The notes: generated from the letters alone by a model not told the origin. A stretch of DNA of 49,948 nt from Palsa-513 sp050010595 (GCA_050010595.1 JBEKKS010000018.1:1-49948); one strand, 5' to 3'. Shown: positions 8,509-17,267, numbered from the stretch's first letter. Made by a program: numbers and translations.

Positions 8509-10292
8509 TGCGCGGACGCCAGCGGACAATCACGATGTTCGCGGTCGCCGTCGCACTGACCGCTGTCGCAATCCTCGGCTACGCGATCGGCGCCCTCAAT
8601 ACGCTCGAGCTCTCGAGCATCGACACGCGCTTCTCGATCCACGGCTCGCAGCCGAGCGCCGCGAAGCAACTCGTCGTCGTGGGCGTCGACCAGAGGACCT
8701 TCAACCAGAGCAACCTCCGCTGGCCGTTCCCACGGCGCTACGACGCCCAGGTGATCAACGTCCTCAAGCGGGACGGCGCGAAAGTGATCGTCTTCGATGT
8801 CCAGTTCACCGAACCGAGCGACAACTACGACGACAACTCGCTCATCACCTCGGTGGCGAACGCGGGCAACGTCGTACTCGCGACCGACTCTGCCGATCAT
8901 GGCCGGACCAAGATCTTTGGCGGCAACCTCCAGCAGTTCCACGCGACCGCCGGCGACTCGTTGCTGCCCAACGATGCTGACGGGCGCATCCGGCGCATGT
9001 ACTACGAGCAGTCGGGCCTGAAGACGCTCGCTGTGGCGGCCGTCGAGCGCTACACGGGCAAGCCCGTCGCGTCCTCCCGCTTCCCGGGCGGTCACGCATG
9101 GATCGACTACGTGGGTCCTCCCGGGACTGTCCGCTACGAGTCTTACTGGCCGACCGAGCAGGGCAAGGTCGCGCCGGCTGTCTTCAAGGGCAAGATCGTC
9201 GTCGTCGGTGCACAGGATCCGACGCTCCAGGACGTGCACTTCACCTCGACCTCCGGCGCCCAGTTGATGTCCGGACCGGAGGTCCAAGCCAACGCGATCT
9301 CGACGATCCTCCGCGGCTTCCCGCTCTCCGGTCTCGGCGTCATCGGCGACATCGCCCTGATCGTGCTGCTCGGCATGATCCCGCCGTTCGTCAACTTGCG
9401 CTTGCGTCCTGTTGCGGCGCTTCTCACTGCCGTCGGTGTCGGCCTGCTCTTCACGCTCGCGACCCAGCTCGCCTTCAACTCGGGTCTGATCACGCTCTTC
9501 ACCTACCCGCTGCTGGCGCTGGTGCTCAGCTCGATCGGCGCGCTGGCCGTCAACTTCATGGCCGAGGCGTTCGAGCGCGCGCGCGTGCGCGACGTCTTCA
9601 GCCGCTTCATCTCCGACGCCGTCGTCGACGAGGTGCTCGAGAGCTCCGCCGACGGCACGATCCGGCTCGGCGGCGTGCGCAAGGAGTCGACCGTCCTCTT
9701 CAGCGACCTGCGCGGCTTCACGTCGTTCGCCGAGACGCTCGATCCGGAGGTCGTGATCTCGATCCTCAACCGCTATCTGACCGCGATGTCCGACGCGATC
9801 CTCGACCATGGCGGCACGCTCGTCGCCTACATGGGTGACGGCATCTTCGCGGTCTTCGGCGCGCCGATCGGCATCCAGGACCACGCCAACCGCGCCTTTG
9901 CCGCGGCGCGCGAAATGCTGCATCGGATGCACGGCTTCAACGCCTGGCTGGAGTCAGAGCACGGCGGCAAGGGCTTCAAGATGGGCATCGGCATCAACAC
10001 CGGCCTCGTGATGTCCGGCAACGTCGGCTCCGAGCGGCGTCTCGAGTACGCAGCGATCGGCGACACCACCAACACCGCTTCACGACTCGAGGGCATGACG
10101 AAGGGAACGCCCTTCCAGCTGTACATGTCCGACTCGACGCACGAGCAGCTCACCGAGACGCCCGACGATCTTGTCTTCGTCGACGAGTTCGAGGTCCGCG
10201 GCCGCTTGACGAAGGTGAAGATCTGGGGCCTCGTCGAGGACGACGTCCCCGGCGTCGCCTCACCGCCCGCACCGGCCGGAGCCGCCTCGTGA
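8508..10292 (+). CDS. CHASE2-domain class III nucleotide cyclase (membrane)
   Basis: 594 residues. A TM helix lies at about 9-28, an extracellular CHASE2 sensor at about 30-260 (VVVGVDQRTF near its start), and three TM helices at about 275-350. A linker (DVFSRFISDAVVDEVL) leads to the class III catalytic domain (about 390-560). The metal-binding Asp residues are present at D400 (FSDLRGFT) and D444 (MGDG). The transition-state residues N522 and R526 (NTASR) are also present. The two residues that normally select adenine are not: the usual Lys four before D444 is Ala440, and the usual Thr/Asp seven before N522 is Ala515. A cyclic nucleotide product is still likely, but base specificity is open. 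It overlaps the FecR-like gene by 1 base and the MFS gene by 4 bases, so it is the middle of a coupled cassette. Confidence 0.93.
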   Translation: MRGRQRTITMFAVAVALTAVAILGYAIGALNTLELSSIDTRFSIHGSQPSAAKQLVVVGVDQRTFNQSNLRWPFPRRYDAQVINVLKRDGAKVIVFDVQFTEPSDNYDDNSLITSVANAGNVVLATDSADHGRTKIFGGNLQQFHATAGDSLLPNDADGRIRRMYYEQSGLKTLAVAAVERYTGKPVASSRFPGGHAWIDYVGPPGTVRYESYWPTEQGKVAPAVFKGKIVVVGAQDPTLQDVHFTSTSGAQLMSGPEVQANAISTILRGFPLSGLGVIGDIALIVLLGMIPPFVNLRLRPVAALLTAVGVGLLFTLATQLAFNSGLITLFTYPLLALVLSSIGALAVNFMAEAFERARVRDVFSRFISDAVVDEVLESSADGTIRLGGVRKESTVLFSDLRGFTSFAETLDPEVVISILNRYLTAMSDAILDHGGTLVAYMGDGIFAVFGAPIGIQDHANRAFAAAREMLHRMHGFNAWLESEHGGKGFKMGIGINTGLVMSGNVGSERRLEYAAIGDTTNTASRLEGMTKGTPFQLYMSDSTHEQLTETPDDLVFVDEFEVRGRLTKVKIWGLVEDDVPGVASPPAPAGAAS

Positions 10293-12289
10293 GCACAGCC
10301 ACGGCCGCGCAGGCGCGCGAGCGTAGCGGCATCAGCGCTGCGTTCCACCACCCGGCGATGGCGCGACTGCTCGGCGCGTTTGGGCTCGTCACCGTCGCCG
10401 AGTGGGCGACGGTCACGTCGCTGAGCATCTACGTCTTCGGCATCGGCGGCACGCTCGCGGTCGGCTTCGTCGGCTTCCGCTTCGTCCCGGGCGCGATCTC
10501 GAGCATGCTGTTCGCGCCGCTCGTCGAGCGCCATCGCGGCGTGCTCTCACGGATCGCGATGGCGCGCACGCTGCTGCTTGGCGCCGCTGCGGTATGGGTG
10601 CTCGCGGGCTATGACACGGTGGTCGTGATCGCGATCATCGCGATCGATGCGGCGGTCGCCGCGCCCTACCGGGCTGCCCAGTCCCGCATCCTCCCGGTCC
10701 TCTCGCGCGAGCCGGTGGAGCTTGCCGGTGCGACAGCGGGTATCAGCGTTATGAAGACGGTTGGGCAGGCACTGGGCGGGCTCGCCGGCGGTCTGCTCGC
10801 GGCAGTGATCAATCCTGGCCTTGTGATGGCGGGCGGTGCCGGCGCGATGGCGGTCGCCGCCTGGGTCAGCTCGGGCCTGCAGCCGGCGCGCAGGCGCGCG
10901 ATCAGCAATTGGGTGGGCGTGCTCAAGGACGGCTTCGCCGCGGTCCCGCAGACGCTTCGCCACACCCACGCTGCCCCCCTTGTCTTCGCAAGCGTCGCTC
11001 GCACTCTCGTTCGCGGTCTCTGGACGGCGCTCGCCGTCGTCGTCGCGCTTCGCCTCTTCCACCTCGGCAGCTCGGGCGTCGGCGTCCTGCAGGCCGCAGC
11101 CGGCGTCGGTGCCGTGATCGGCATCCCGATCACGGCGACGCTGATCGGCCGCTCCCGCCTCGGCCCGCCGTGCGCAATCGCGTTCATCGCCGCCGGTGCG
11201 GCGGTCAGCGTCGTCGGCATCTTCAAGCTCAACGAGGCCGTTGCCGTCGTGATCGTCGGCTGGGGGACCGCGATGGCGGTCGCCGACGCCACCTCGCTCT
11301 CGCTGCTCTACCGCCTGCTGCATTCGGACACCCTGAGCCGCGTCGTCGGCGTGATGGAGGCGCTGAAGCTAGCCTCCGAGGGCGTCGGCGCGCTGCTCGC
11401 TCCGGCGCTCGTCGCGCTCTTCGGCGTGCGCACCGCACTGATCGTCGCCGGCCTGCCACTGCCCGTGATCGTGCTGCTCGGCGTCCCGCGGATGATTCGC
11501 GCCGACAGCATCGCGTCCGGTCGTGCGAGCCTCGTGCGGCTGTTGCACCGTGTCCGCGTCCTGCGCAGCCTCGACATGCCGGCGCTCGAGGATGTCGCCG
11601 CTCGCGTCACCCACCAGCATGCCGGGCCCGGTACGGACGTCATCCGCCAGGGCGAGCGCGGCGATCTCTTCTACGTGATCGAGTCCGGCGAGGCGGAGGT
11701 CCTGATCGGTGGCTACCCGGTCGCTCGTCTGGCGCCCGGCGCGGGCTTCGGCGAACGCGCCCTGCTGCGCGATTCGCCGCGCAGCGCGACGGTGCGAGCC
11801 CTGACCGATCTCGACCTCTGGGCGCTCGAGCGCGCGGACTTCCTGATGGTGATGACCGGTCAGCGCCCGGACGACTCGCCCGAGGCCCCGGGCGAGCCGA
11901 GCTACCGCTTCGCCGATGTCGCCTCGCGCCCGCTCACGGACGTGCTCGGCGACCTATCCCAGCTCGCCGGCGCCAGCCACGCCCGGCTCGAGGAGCTGGC
12001 CGCAGCGACCTCGACCGAGCATTGGCAGGCCGGCGACGCGGTGATCCGCGAGGGCGATGACGCGGACGCGGTCTTCGTCGTGCTCGCCGGGCAGGCAACC
12101 GTCACCGCCCGCGGCGAGCCGGTCGGAGCGCTTCACCCGGGCGACGCGTTCGGCGAGATCGCGGTCCTCCACGGCACCCCGCGGACCGCGACGGTCACCG
12201 CGACCGAGCCGCTGACGACCTGCCGCATCCCGGGCGCCGAGTACCTCGCGACCGTGACGATGCACCCGACGCCGGTCGCCGAGGCCTGA
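10289..12289 (+). CDS. MFS permease with two C-terminal cyclic-nucleotide-binding domains
   Basis: 666 residues from a GTG overlapping the cyclase stop by four bases (GTGA). Residues of about 20-405 are an MFS-type 12-helix permease. Two cyclic-nucleotide-binding domains follow. cNBD1 (about 430-540) has the phosphate-binding cassette FGERALLRDSPRSATV. cNBD2 (about 565-655) has FGEIAVLHGTPRTATV. Both keep the Phe-Gly-Glu, the Pro-Arg and the Ala-Thr-Val of cassettes that bind cAMP or cGMP. The simplest reading is a transporter gated or stabilised by the product of the adjacent cyclase. The substrate and direction of transport cannot be read from the sequence. A terminator follows at once, so it is the last gene of the unit. 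Confidence 0.92.
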   Translation: MSTATAAQARERSGISAAFHHPAMARLLGAFGLVTVAEWATVTSLSIYVFGIGGTLAVGFVGFRFVPGAISSMLFAPLVERHRGVLSRIAMARTLLLGAAAVWVLAGYDTVVVIAIIAIDAAVAAPYRAAQSRILPVLSREPVELAGATAGISVMKTVGQALGGLAGGLLAAVINPGLVMAGGAGAMAVAAWVSSGLQPARRRAISNWVGVLKDGFAAVPQTLRHTHAAPLVFASVARTLVRGLWTALAVVVALRLFHLGSSGVGVLQAAAGVGAVIGIPITATLIGRSRLGPPCAIAFIAAGAAVSVVGIFKLNEAVAVVIVGWGTAMAVADATSLSLLYRLLHSDTLSRVVGVMEALKLASEGVGALLAPALVALFGVRTALIVAGLPLPVIVLLGVPRMIRADSIASGRASLVRLLHRVRVLRSLDMPALEDVAARVTHQHAGPGTDVIRQGERGDLFYVIESGEAEVLIGGYPVARLAPGAGFGERALLRDSPRSATVRALTDLDLWALERADFLMVMTGQRPDDSPEAPGEPSYRFADVASRPLTDVLGDLSQLAGASHARLEELAAATSTEHWQAGDAVIREGDDADAVFVVLAGQATVTARGEPVGALHPGDAFGEIAVLHGTPRTATVTATEPLTTCRIPGAEYLATVTMHPTPVAEA

Positions 12290-12299
12290 GGTTTTCTTT

Positions 12300-12325
12300 G
12301 GGGGCGGCTTCTGCGGCCAGCCCCC
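12300..12325 (+). terminator. Intrinsic terminator between convergent genes
   Basis: A six-base GC stem (GGGGGC and GCCCCC) encloses a 14-base loop and is followed by a pyrimidine run TCCTTCTT. It lies 10 bases after the MFS-cNBD stop and before the stop of the oppositely oriented DUF4352-like gene. Confidence 0.65.
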
Positions 12326-12346
12326 TCCTTCTTCACGTCGAAGCCG

Positions 12347-12781
12347 CTAGAGCGCCCAGCTGATCAGCCCGTTGTACTCGTACTGAAGCTCCTCGACGGT
12401 CTTGCCCGACGGCACGTCGAAGCTGATCCAGCCCTTGGTTCCGCACTGGCTCGGGCCGAGCGGCTGGGCCGGCAGCTGCGGCGAGTGCGCCGACTTCGCA
12501 GCCATCGTCAGCGAGCTGCCGCTCGTCAGCTTGAGCGTGAAGAAGGCGGGGTCGACGCCGGTGCCTTTCGGCGTGTGAGCACTCGTGCAGACCTGAACCT
12601 CGACGCTTGCGACCGGGCTCTTCGAGCTCGGAGCGTCATAGGCGTAGAGCGTTATGAAGTTGCCGGTCGGCGTCGTGATCTTCTTTGGCAGCTTGACCAG
12701 CGTGGTGGCCGAGGCGGATGCAGCGCTCGTTGCGCTGACCAGCGCCCCGAGCGCCAGGGCCGTGATTGCAGCACGTCTCAT
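12347..12781 (-). CDS. Secreted DUF4352-like protein
   Basis: 144 residues from the ATG at 12781. An upstream in-frame ATG exists, but this start puts the signal peptide (MRRAAITALALGALV...ASASA) at the N-terminus. The mature part shows the DUF4352 pattern: VASVEVQVC, then PAFFTLKL, then GWISFDVPSGKTVEELQYEY at the C-terminus. Such small telokin-like beta-sandwich proteins are exported and of unknown role. Two Cys residues (in QVCTS and SQCGT) could form a disulfide. It faces the terminator of the cyclase cassette and is divergent from the chemotaxis-type receptor, with 87 bases between them. Confidence 0.75.
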   Translation of the reverse strand: MRRAAITALALGALVSATSAASASATTLVKLPKKITTPTGNFITLYAYDAPSSKSPVASVEVQVCTSAHTPKGTGVDPAFFTLKLTSGSSLTMAAKSAHSPQLPAQPLGPSQCGTKGWISFDVPSGKTVEELQYEYNGLISWAL

Positions 12782-12868
12782 GTGAAACCCCCAGAGGTCG
12801 AGTGCCCGTCTCGGGGCGATCATAGCCGCCGCTCAAGCGGCGCGGCGCGATGCCGACGACGTACCCAA

Positions 12869-14578
12869 ATGGCGTTGTTCAAGCGCACGCAGGCGGCCGC
12901 AGCGCTGGCTGAGGTCGAGCTGCCCGCTGAGCCGGTCGAGGAGGTGACGCTTAGCCTCGTCCCGGCGCCGTCGACCCGCCGAGCTGATGAGGCCTGGGAT
13001 CTGAAGGCCCTGCTCGCAACCCAGGCAGGCGAGCCGGCGCAGATCACCGCGGACACGATCGCCGCCTTCCACGAGATGGCGCAGATCACGAGCGATTTCT
13101 CGATTCAGGCGGCGCGCAACTCGCTTTCGGTCGGGGTCATCACGGCCGAGGCTGAGCGCCTGCGCAAGGAGCTCGAGGCGATCAGCAGCCTCACCGACGG
13201 GGTCCGCGGATTCTCAGGGGAGATGTCTCAGTCGGCGCGCCAGACGGCAGAGCTTGCGGCCGAGCTGGCAGGCGAGACCGAACAGGGTCTCGACACGCTC
13301 GTCAACCTCGTCGACGCGATCGGCGTGCTGCGCGATCATTCCTCGCAGGTCGCGGACCTGATCGCGAGGATCGTCGATAACGAGCTCGCGAGCATCGGCT
13401 CGATCTCCGAGATGATCGAGGCAGTCGCGAGCCAGACGAAGCTGCTCGCGCTCAATGCAGCGATCGAGGCCGCACGAGCAGGCGAGCACGGCCGCGGTTT
13501 CGCAGTCGTCGCCGACGAGGTCGGACGGCTTGCGCTCGAGACGAGCGACAAGAGCTCCCAGATCACCGACACGATCCACCAGACGCGGGGCCAGTTGGAA
13601 TCGCTGCAGAAGATCAGCCAGGCGGCTCGCGCACGCGCCGAGCAGAGCGCGACCGAGGCTGAGACCGGGCGCGTGACGCTCGAGCGGATCGGCTCGCTCG
13701 TCCGCTCAGCGACCGAGCCTTCGACGCGCATCGCGGAGCTCGCCGAGCACCAGGTCGGTGACGTGGACGGCGTCGGGACGCGCCTGCACAGCGCGGTCGA
13801 GTCAGGTGCGCAGATCGAGGAGCAGACAAGGTCGCTCAGCGCGAGCCAGCTCGCGCTCGCCGAGGGCACGGAGGCGGCTTCGCTGACGCTGGCGCGCTTT
13901 GACACGGGCGGGTTGCTCGATCGTCTGTACGACCGTGTCGACCGGCTCGCTGACGATCTCAGCGCGATCCTCGAGCACGTGATCGACAGCGGCGCCGTGT
14001 CGCTCGCGGATGTGCTCCGGCTCGAGTACGAGGAGGCAGCCGGTCCCGCTATCAACCGTTTCGCGCGGCTCTTCGACGTCTCGCGCGTGCCGCCAAGCGG
14101 CTTCACGCCACCGAAGTACCACACCGCCTACGACGCGCTGGTTGACGTCGCGATGATGGAGAAGATGGACGCCGTGCTCGCGGCCGAGCCGGACCTGACC
14201 TTCGCGCTTCCGTTCGACCTGAACGTCTACGCGCCCGCGCACAACCGCGTATACACAAAGGGCTGGAGCGGCGATCCCGCCCAGGATCTGGCGGGCAACC
14301 GCTCGAAGCGCTTCTTCCTCGACTCGGGCGCCCTGACGCGAGCCGCGCGGATGGAGCTCGGCGTGGTCCTGCCGCCGAGGGCGGTGGCAAGGGCCGAGAT
14401 CGAGCGCGCCGGGGCGGAGCTCATCCAGCCCGAGCGCAAGCGGCGCACGATGCTGCTCCAGACCTATGCGCGCGACACGGGCGCGATCTTGACGACGCTG
14501 TCGGTTCCGCTCTACGTCAAGCGGCAGCGCTTCGGCTGCGTCTCGCTCGGCTGGGACCCGGAAAAGCTGCGCTCCTAG
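12869..14578 (+). CDS. Soluble methyl-accepting-chemotaxis-type receptor with C-terminal sensor
   Basis: 569 residues from the ATG at 12869; the longer open frame upstream is antisense to the DUF4352-like gene. There is no TM helix or signal peptide, so it is cytoplasmic. Coiled coil and the receptor signalling hairpin occupy about residues 80-400. The highly conserved tip is visible (QTKLLALNAAIEAARAGEHG, then FAVVADEVGRLA). The last 160 residues form a separate domain with NRSKRFF and LLQTYARDTGAI, a pattern seen after the signalling domain of some soluble MCPs and likely a Cache/PAS-like sensor. No che genes lie nearby, so whether it serves chemotaxis or another CheA-type pathway is unknown. 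No clear ribosome site precedes the ATG. Confidence 0.88.
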   Translation: MALFKRTQAAAALAEVELPAEPVEEVTLSLVPAPSTRRADEAWDLKALLATQAGEPAQITADTIAAFHEMAQITSDFSIQAARNSLSVGVITAEAERLRKELEAISSLTDGVRGFSGEMSQSARQTAELAAELAGETEQGLDTLVNLVDAIGVLRDHSSQVADLIARIVDNELASIGSISEMIEAVASQTKLLALNAAIEAARAGEHGRGFAVVADEVGRLALETSDKSSQITDTIHQTRGQLESLQKISQAARARAEQSATEAETGRVTLERIGSLVRSATEPSTRIAELAEHQVGDVDGVGTRLHSAVESGAQIEEQTRSLSASQLALAEGTEAASLTLARFDTGGLLDRLYDRVDRLADDLSAILEHVIDSGAVSLADVLRLEYEEAAGPAINRFARLFDVSRVPPSGFTPPKYHTAYDALVDVAMMEKMDAVLAAEPDLTFALPFDLNVYAPAHNRVYTKGWSGDPAQDLAGNRSKRFFLDSGALTRAARMELGVVLPPRAVARAEIERAGAELIQPERKRRTMLLQTYARDTGAILTTLSVPLYVKRQRFGCVSLGWDPEKLRS

Positions 14579-14644
14579 CGGCTCCTTGCCGGCCGCGGGG
14601 GCACGCGTGGGCCGATGGTGCGGCGGTGCTGCTTCCGCGGACCG

Positions 14645-15418
14645 TTAGCCCGCGGCGCGTTCGGCTGAGCGCAGGCCGGCGCGGGCGAAGATGCTCCAGA
14701 AGAGGACGGAGCCGGCGAGCAGGCTGAAGGCGAGCGCTAGGTCGACGGGTGTGCCGGCGAGGAGGCCGCGCGCCGCTTCGAGTGCGAATGTGGCGGGGTT
14801 CAGCCGTGCGACCGAGTGCACCCAGCCGCTCAGCAGGCGCAGGGGGACGTAGACGGGGGCGAGGAAGAGGACGACGAAGACCGGCATCTGGATCACCGCG
14901 CCCGCCTGCTCGGTGCGCAGGAACATCGCGAGTCCGCACGCCCACAACGCGGCAACGAGGTTCATCAGCACGCCGAGCGCGACCAGCGCGAGCAGATCAA
15001 CCGCGCTGCCCGGAACGTCCATGCCGGCAACGAGCGCGACGACCGTCACGACGCTGCCGGTGATGCACCAGCGCAGTAGCGCGCCGATCACGTAGCCGAC
15101 GATGATCCCGCCGCGGTGCGGTGCGCTCAGCAGCAGGCGCCGGGCGAAGCCCGAGTCGAAGTCGCGGGCGACCGCGAAGCCGGTGAAGACGCCGCCGAAG
15201 GCAGCCGACTGTAGGAAGACGAAGACGAACTGGAACGCGGTGTAGCCGGGCTTGTAGTCGAAGTTCGGCACCTGCGCGATCTTCGACAGGCCGCCGGCGA
15301 AGGCTGCGAAGAAGAACAGCGGGAAGATGATCGATGGCACGATGATCGATGGGCTGACGATCGTGTTGTGGATCGAGCGCCAGGCGACGGCGCGCGCGAC
15401 GTAGACGAGGCGTCTCAT
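14645..15418 (-). CDS. ABC-2 type exporter permease (second permease)
   Basis: 257 residues. The ATG at 15418 overlaps the stop of the preceding permease as ATGA; longer frames upstream lie inside that gene. Six hydrophobic helices and the ABC-2 membrane-protein pattern are visible (SIIVPSIIFPLFFFAAFAG near the N-terminus and RLNPATFALEAARGLL near the end). It is the third gene of an ATPase-permease-permease operon of the DrrA/DrrB multidrug or antibiotic-resistance type. It probably pairs with the first permease to make a heterodimeric channel. Confidence 0.88.
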   Translation of the reverse strand: MRRLVYVARAVAWRSIHNTIVSPSIIVPSIIFPLFFFAAFAGGLSKIAQVPNFDYKPGYTAFQFVFVFLQSAAFGGVFTGFAVARDFDSGFARRLLLSAPHRGGIIVGYVIGALLRWCITGSVVTVVALVAGMDVPGSAVDLLALVALGVLMNLVAALWACGLAMFLRTEQAGAVIQMPVFVVLFLAPVYVPLRLLSGWVHSVARLNPATFALEAARGLLAGTPVDLALAFSLLAGSVLFWSIFARAGLRSAERAAG

Positions 15419-16203
15419 GTCCGCCCCAGCCGCCGGCGCATCTCGACGCTCGACGCGCCGAGGCTGATCACCGCAAGCGCCAAGGCAAAGCCGAAGCCGA
15501 GCGCGAGCGCTTGACCGTCCCAACCGGTGATGACCAGGCTGCGGATGCCCTCGATCAGGTAGGAGACGGGGTTGTAGGTCGCGACGTCGTGAAACCACGC
15601 GATCTTGATCAGGTTGCGCGGCAGCGACGAGGAGCTCAGAAACAGCGTCACGAAGAACAGCGGGAAGACCGCCTGCACCGCTTCGCCATTGCCGAAGCGC
15701 AGCGCGAGCAGTGTCCCGAGGCCCGCGAAGCCGAACGAGATCAACACCGATAGGACGAGCATGACGAGGGCGCCGCCGACCCCGCTGGCGATCCCGACCC
15801 CAGTGGCGATCCCGACGAGCAGGTAGGCGATCGCTTGCACGCAGGCGATGACGAGCGCACCGCCAAGCTGCCCTGCGAGCAGCGCGCTGCCGCGCAGCGG
15901 CGTCAGCGAGAGGCGGTTGAAGAAGCCGCTCTCGATGTCACGTGCGAGGTCGGTCCCGGCGGTCACCGCGACGAACAGCGAGCCCTGCATGAACGGCACG
16001 GCGAGCGCGAATGCGCGGTAGCTGACCGGCGGGAAGCCGGGGATGCGGGTCGCGGCGCTCAGCGCGGTGCCGTTGATCCCGAAGAGGATCAGCGGGAAGA
16101 CGAGCGGGAAGACGATCAGGCCGCGCTGGCGCAGGGTGCGCACGACCGAGCGGCGCGCGACTGCGCCGACCTGCTCGGCGATGCTCGAGTGCTCAGCCGC
16201 CAC
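15415..16203 (-). CDS. ABC-2 type exporter permease (first permease)
   Basis: 262 residues. I chose the GTG at 16203, which overlaps the 3' end of the ATPase gene by 11 bases and gives a compact start (MAAEHSSIAEQVGAVARRSV) before the first helix. Six TM helices are visible with the DrrB-like motif YNPVSYLIEGIRSLVITG near the C-terminus and LARDIESGFFNRLSLTP in the middle. Its stop overlaps the ATG of the second permease (ATGA), indicating translational coupling. Confidence 0.88.
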   Translation of the reverse strand: MAAEHSSIAEQVGAVARRSVVRTLRQRGLIVFPLVFPLILFGINGTALSAATRIPGFPPVSYRAFALAVPFMQGSLFVAVTAGTDLARDIESGFFNRLSLTPLRGSALLAGQLGGALVIACVQAIAYLLVGIATGVGIASGVGGALVMLVLSVLISFGFAGLGTLLALRFGNGEAVQAVFPLFFVTLFLSSSSLPRNLIKIAWFHDVATYNPVSYLIEGIRSLVITGWDGQALALGFGFALALAVISLGASSVEMRRRLGRT

Positions 16204-17200
16204 GCCGCCTGCGCTTGGGTTCGTTCGCTGGCTCCGGCTCGCTCGGTTCGTCGCTCGAGCCCTCGAGCTTGCGCCCGGTCTTGGCGAGGAACACGTCGTC
16301 GAGCGACGGCTGGTGCAGGCTGAGTGAGGCGACGTGGAGCTTTGCCGCGTCCAGTGCCCGCACGACCTCGGCGAGCTGGGACTCGCCGCCCGGTAGCTGC
16401 ACTGTGATCCGGCCGTCCAGCTGCGCCGGCGTGCCGAACTGCGCGAGCGCTTCGCGGAAGGCGTCGTGCGCGTCGCGATCGGCTGGCACGACCTCGACGG
16501 TCGGATTGCCGATCTCCGCCTTGAGCCGCGCCGGCGTGTCCTCGGCGACGATGTGCCCGTGGTCGATGATCCCGACGCGGTCGGCGAGCGCATCGGCCTC
16601 TTCGAGGTACTGCGTCGTCAGGAAGACGGTCATCCCGTCCTCGTGTGCGAGCCGCTCGACCTCATGCCAGAGAGCGGTGCGGCTCTGCAGGTCGAGGCCC
16701 GTGGTCGGCTCGTCGAGGAACAGGATCTTCGGGCTGTGGACGAGCGCGAGTGCGAGGTCGAGGCGACGCTTCATGCCGCCCGAGTACCCGCCGATCCGCC
16801 GGCCGGCGGCCTCGGTCAGCCCGACGCGCTCGAGCAGCTCATCGGAGCGCTCGTTGCGTAGCGTCTTGGGGAGTCCCTGGAGGGTCGCTTGTAACAGGAG
16901 GTGCTCGCGACCAGTGAGGATCGGATCGAGCGCCGCTTCCTGGAGGGCCGCGCCGATCGTCGCGCGCACCTGTGAGCCTTGGTGGACGATGTCGAAGCCG
17001 CCGACGGTCGCGTGCCCGCTCGTGGGGGGCAGGAGCGTCGTGAGCATCAGCACCGTCGTCGACTTGCCCGCCCCGTTTGGGCCGAGAAAGCCGTAGATCT
17101 CGCCGTGCGCGACGCTCAGGTTGATGCCGTCGACCGCCCGCGGCCCCTTGCGAAACTCGCGGACGAGTCCTTCGACGACGATTGCAGCTCCCTCGCTCAT
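16193..17200 (-). CDS. ABC exporter ATPase, DrrA-like
   Basis: 335 residues. All ABC motifs are present: Walker A GPNGAGKST at about 39-47, Q-loop, signature YSGGMKRRLDLALAL, Walker B KILFLDEPTTGLD, and the switch His region replaced by VFLTTQYLEEAD as in DrrA-type ATPases. The C-terminal 100 residues match the DrrA accessory domain, ending in a charged tail (EPSEPEPANEPKRRRRGG). It energises the two downstream permeases, probably exporting a drug, lipid or other hydrophobic compound. Its start codon lies 8 bases beyond a -10 element and faces a divergent MarR gene, so repression by MarR is likely. Confidence 0.93.
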   Translation of the reverse strand: MSEGAAIVVEGLVREFRKGPRAVDGINLSVAHGEIYGFLGPNGAGKSTTVLMLTTLLPPTSGHATVGGFDIVHQGSQVRATIGAALQEAALDPILTGREHLLLQATLQGLPKTLRNERSDELLERVGLTEAAGRRIGGYSGGMKRRLDLALALVHSPKILFLDEPTTGLDLQSRTALWHEVERLAHEDGMTVFLTTQYLEEADALADRVGIIDHGHIVAEDTPARLKAEIGNPTVEVVPADRDAHDAFREALAQFGTPAQLDGRITVQLPGGESQLAEVVRALDAAKLHVASLSLHQPSLDDVFLAKTGRKLEGSSDEPSEPEPANEPKRRRRGG

Positions 17201-17207
17201 GATCGCC

Positions 17208-17258
17208 AGACTACATCAATCTTTGCCTTTGTCAAACATCCAGATAATCATGTAATAT
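17208..17258. promoter_or_regulatory. Overlapping divergent promoters with a palindromic operator (ABC operon / marR)
   Basis: Rightward promoter: TTGTCA (17229-17234), 18 bases, TAATAT (17253-17258). Leftward promoter, read on the minus strand: TTGACA (17235-17230), 16 bases, TAGTCT (17213-17208). The two -35 boxes overlap almost completely. They sit in the imperfect palindrome TTTGCC-TTT-GTCAAA (17222-17236), a plausible MarR site that would silence both directions. Each -10 lies 7-9 bases from its start codon, so both mRNAs should be almost leaderless. Confidence 0.65.
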
Positions 17259-17267
17259 GTAGGGGCC

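Noticed and set aside
12485..12868. N-terminal extension of the chemoreceptor frame.
   Set aside because: It is antisense to the DUF4352-like gene and has no receptor features.
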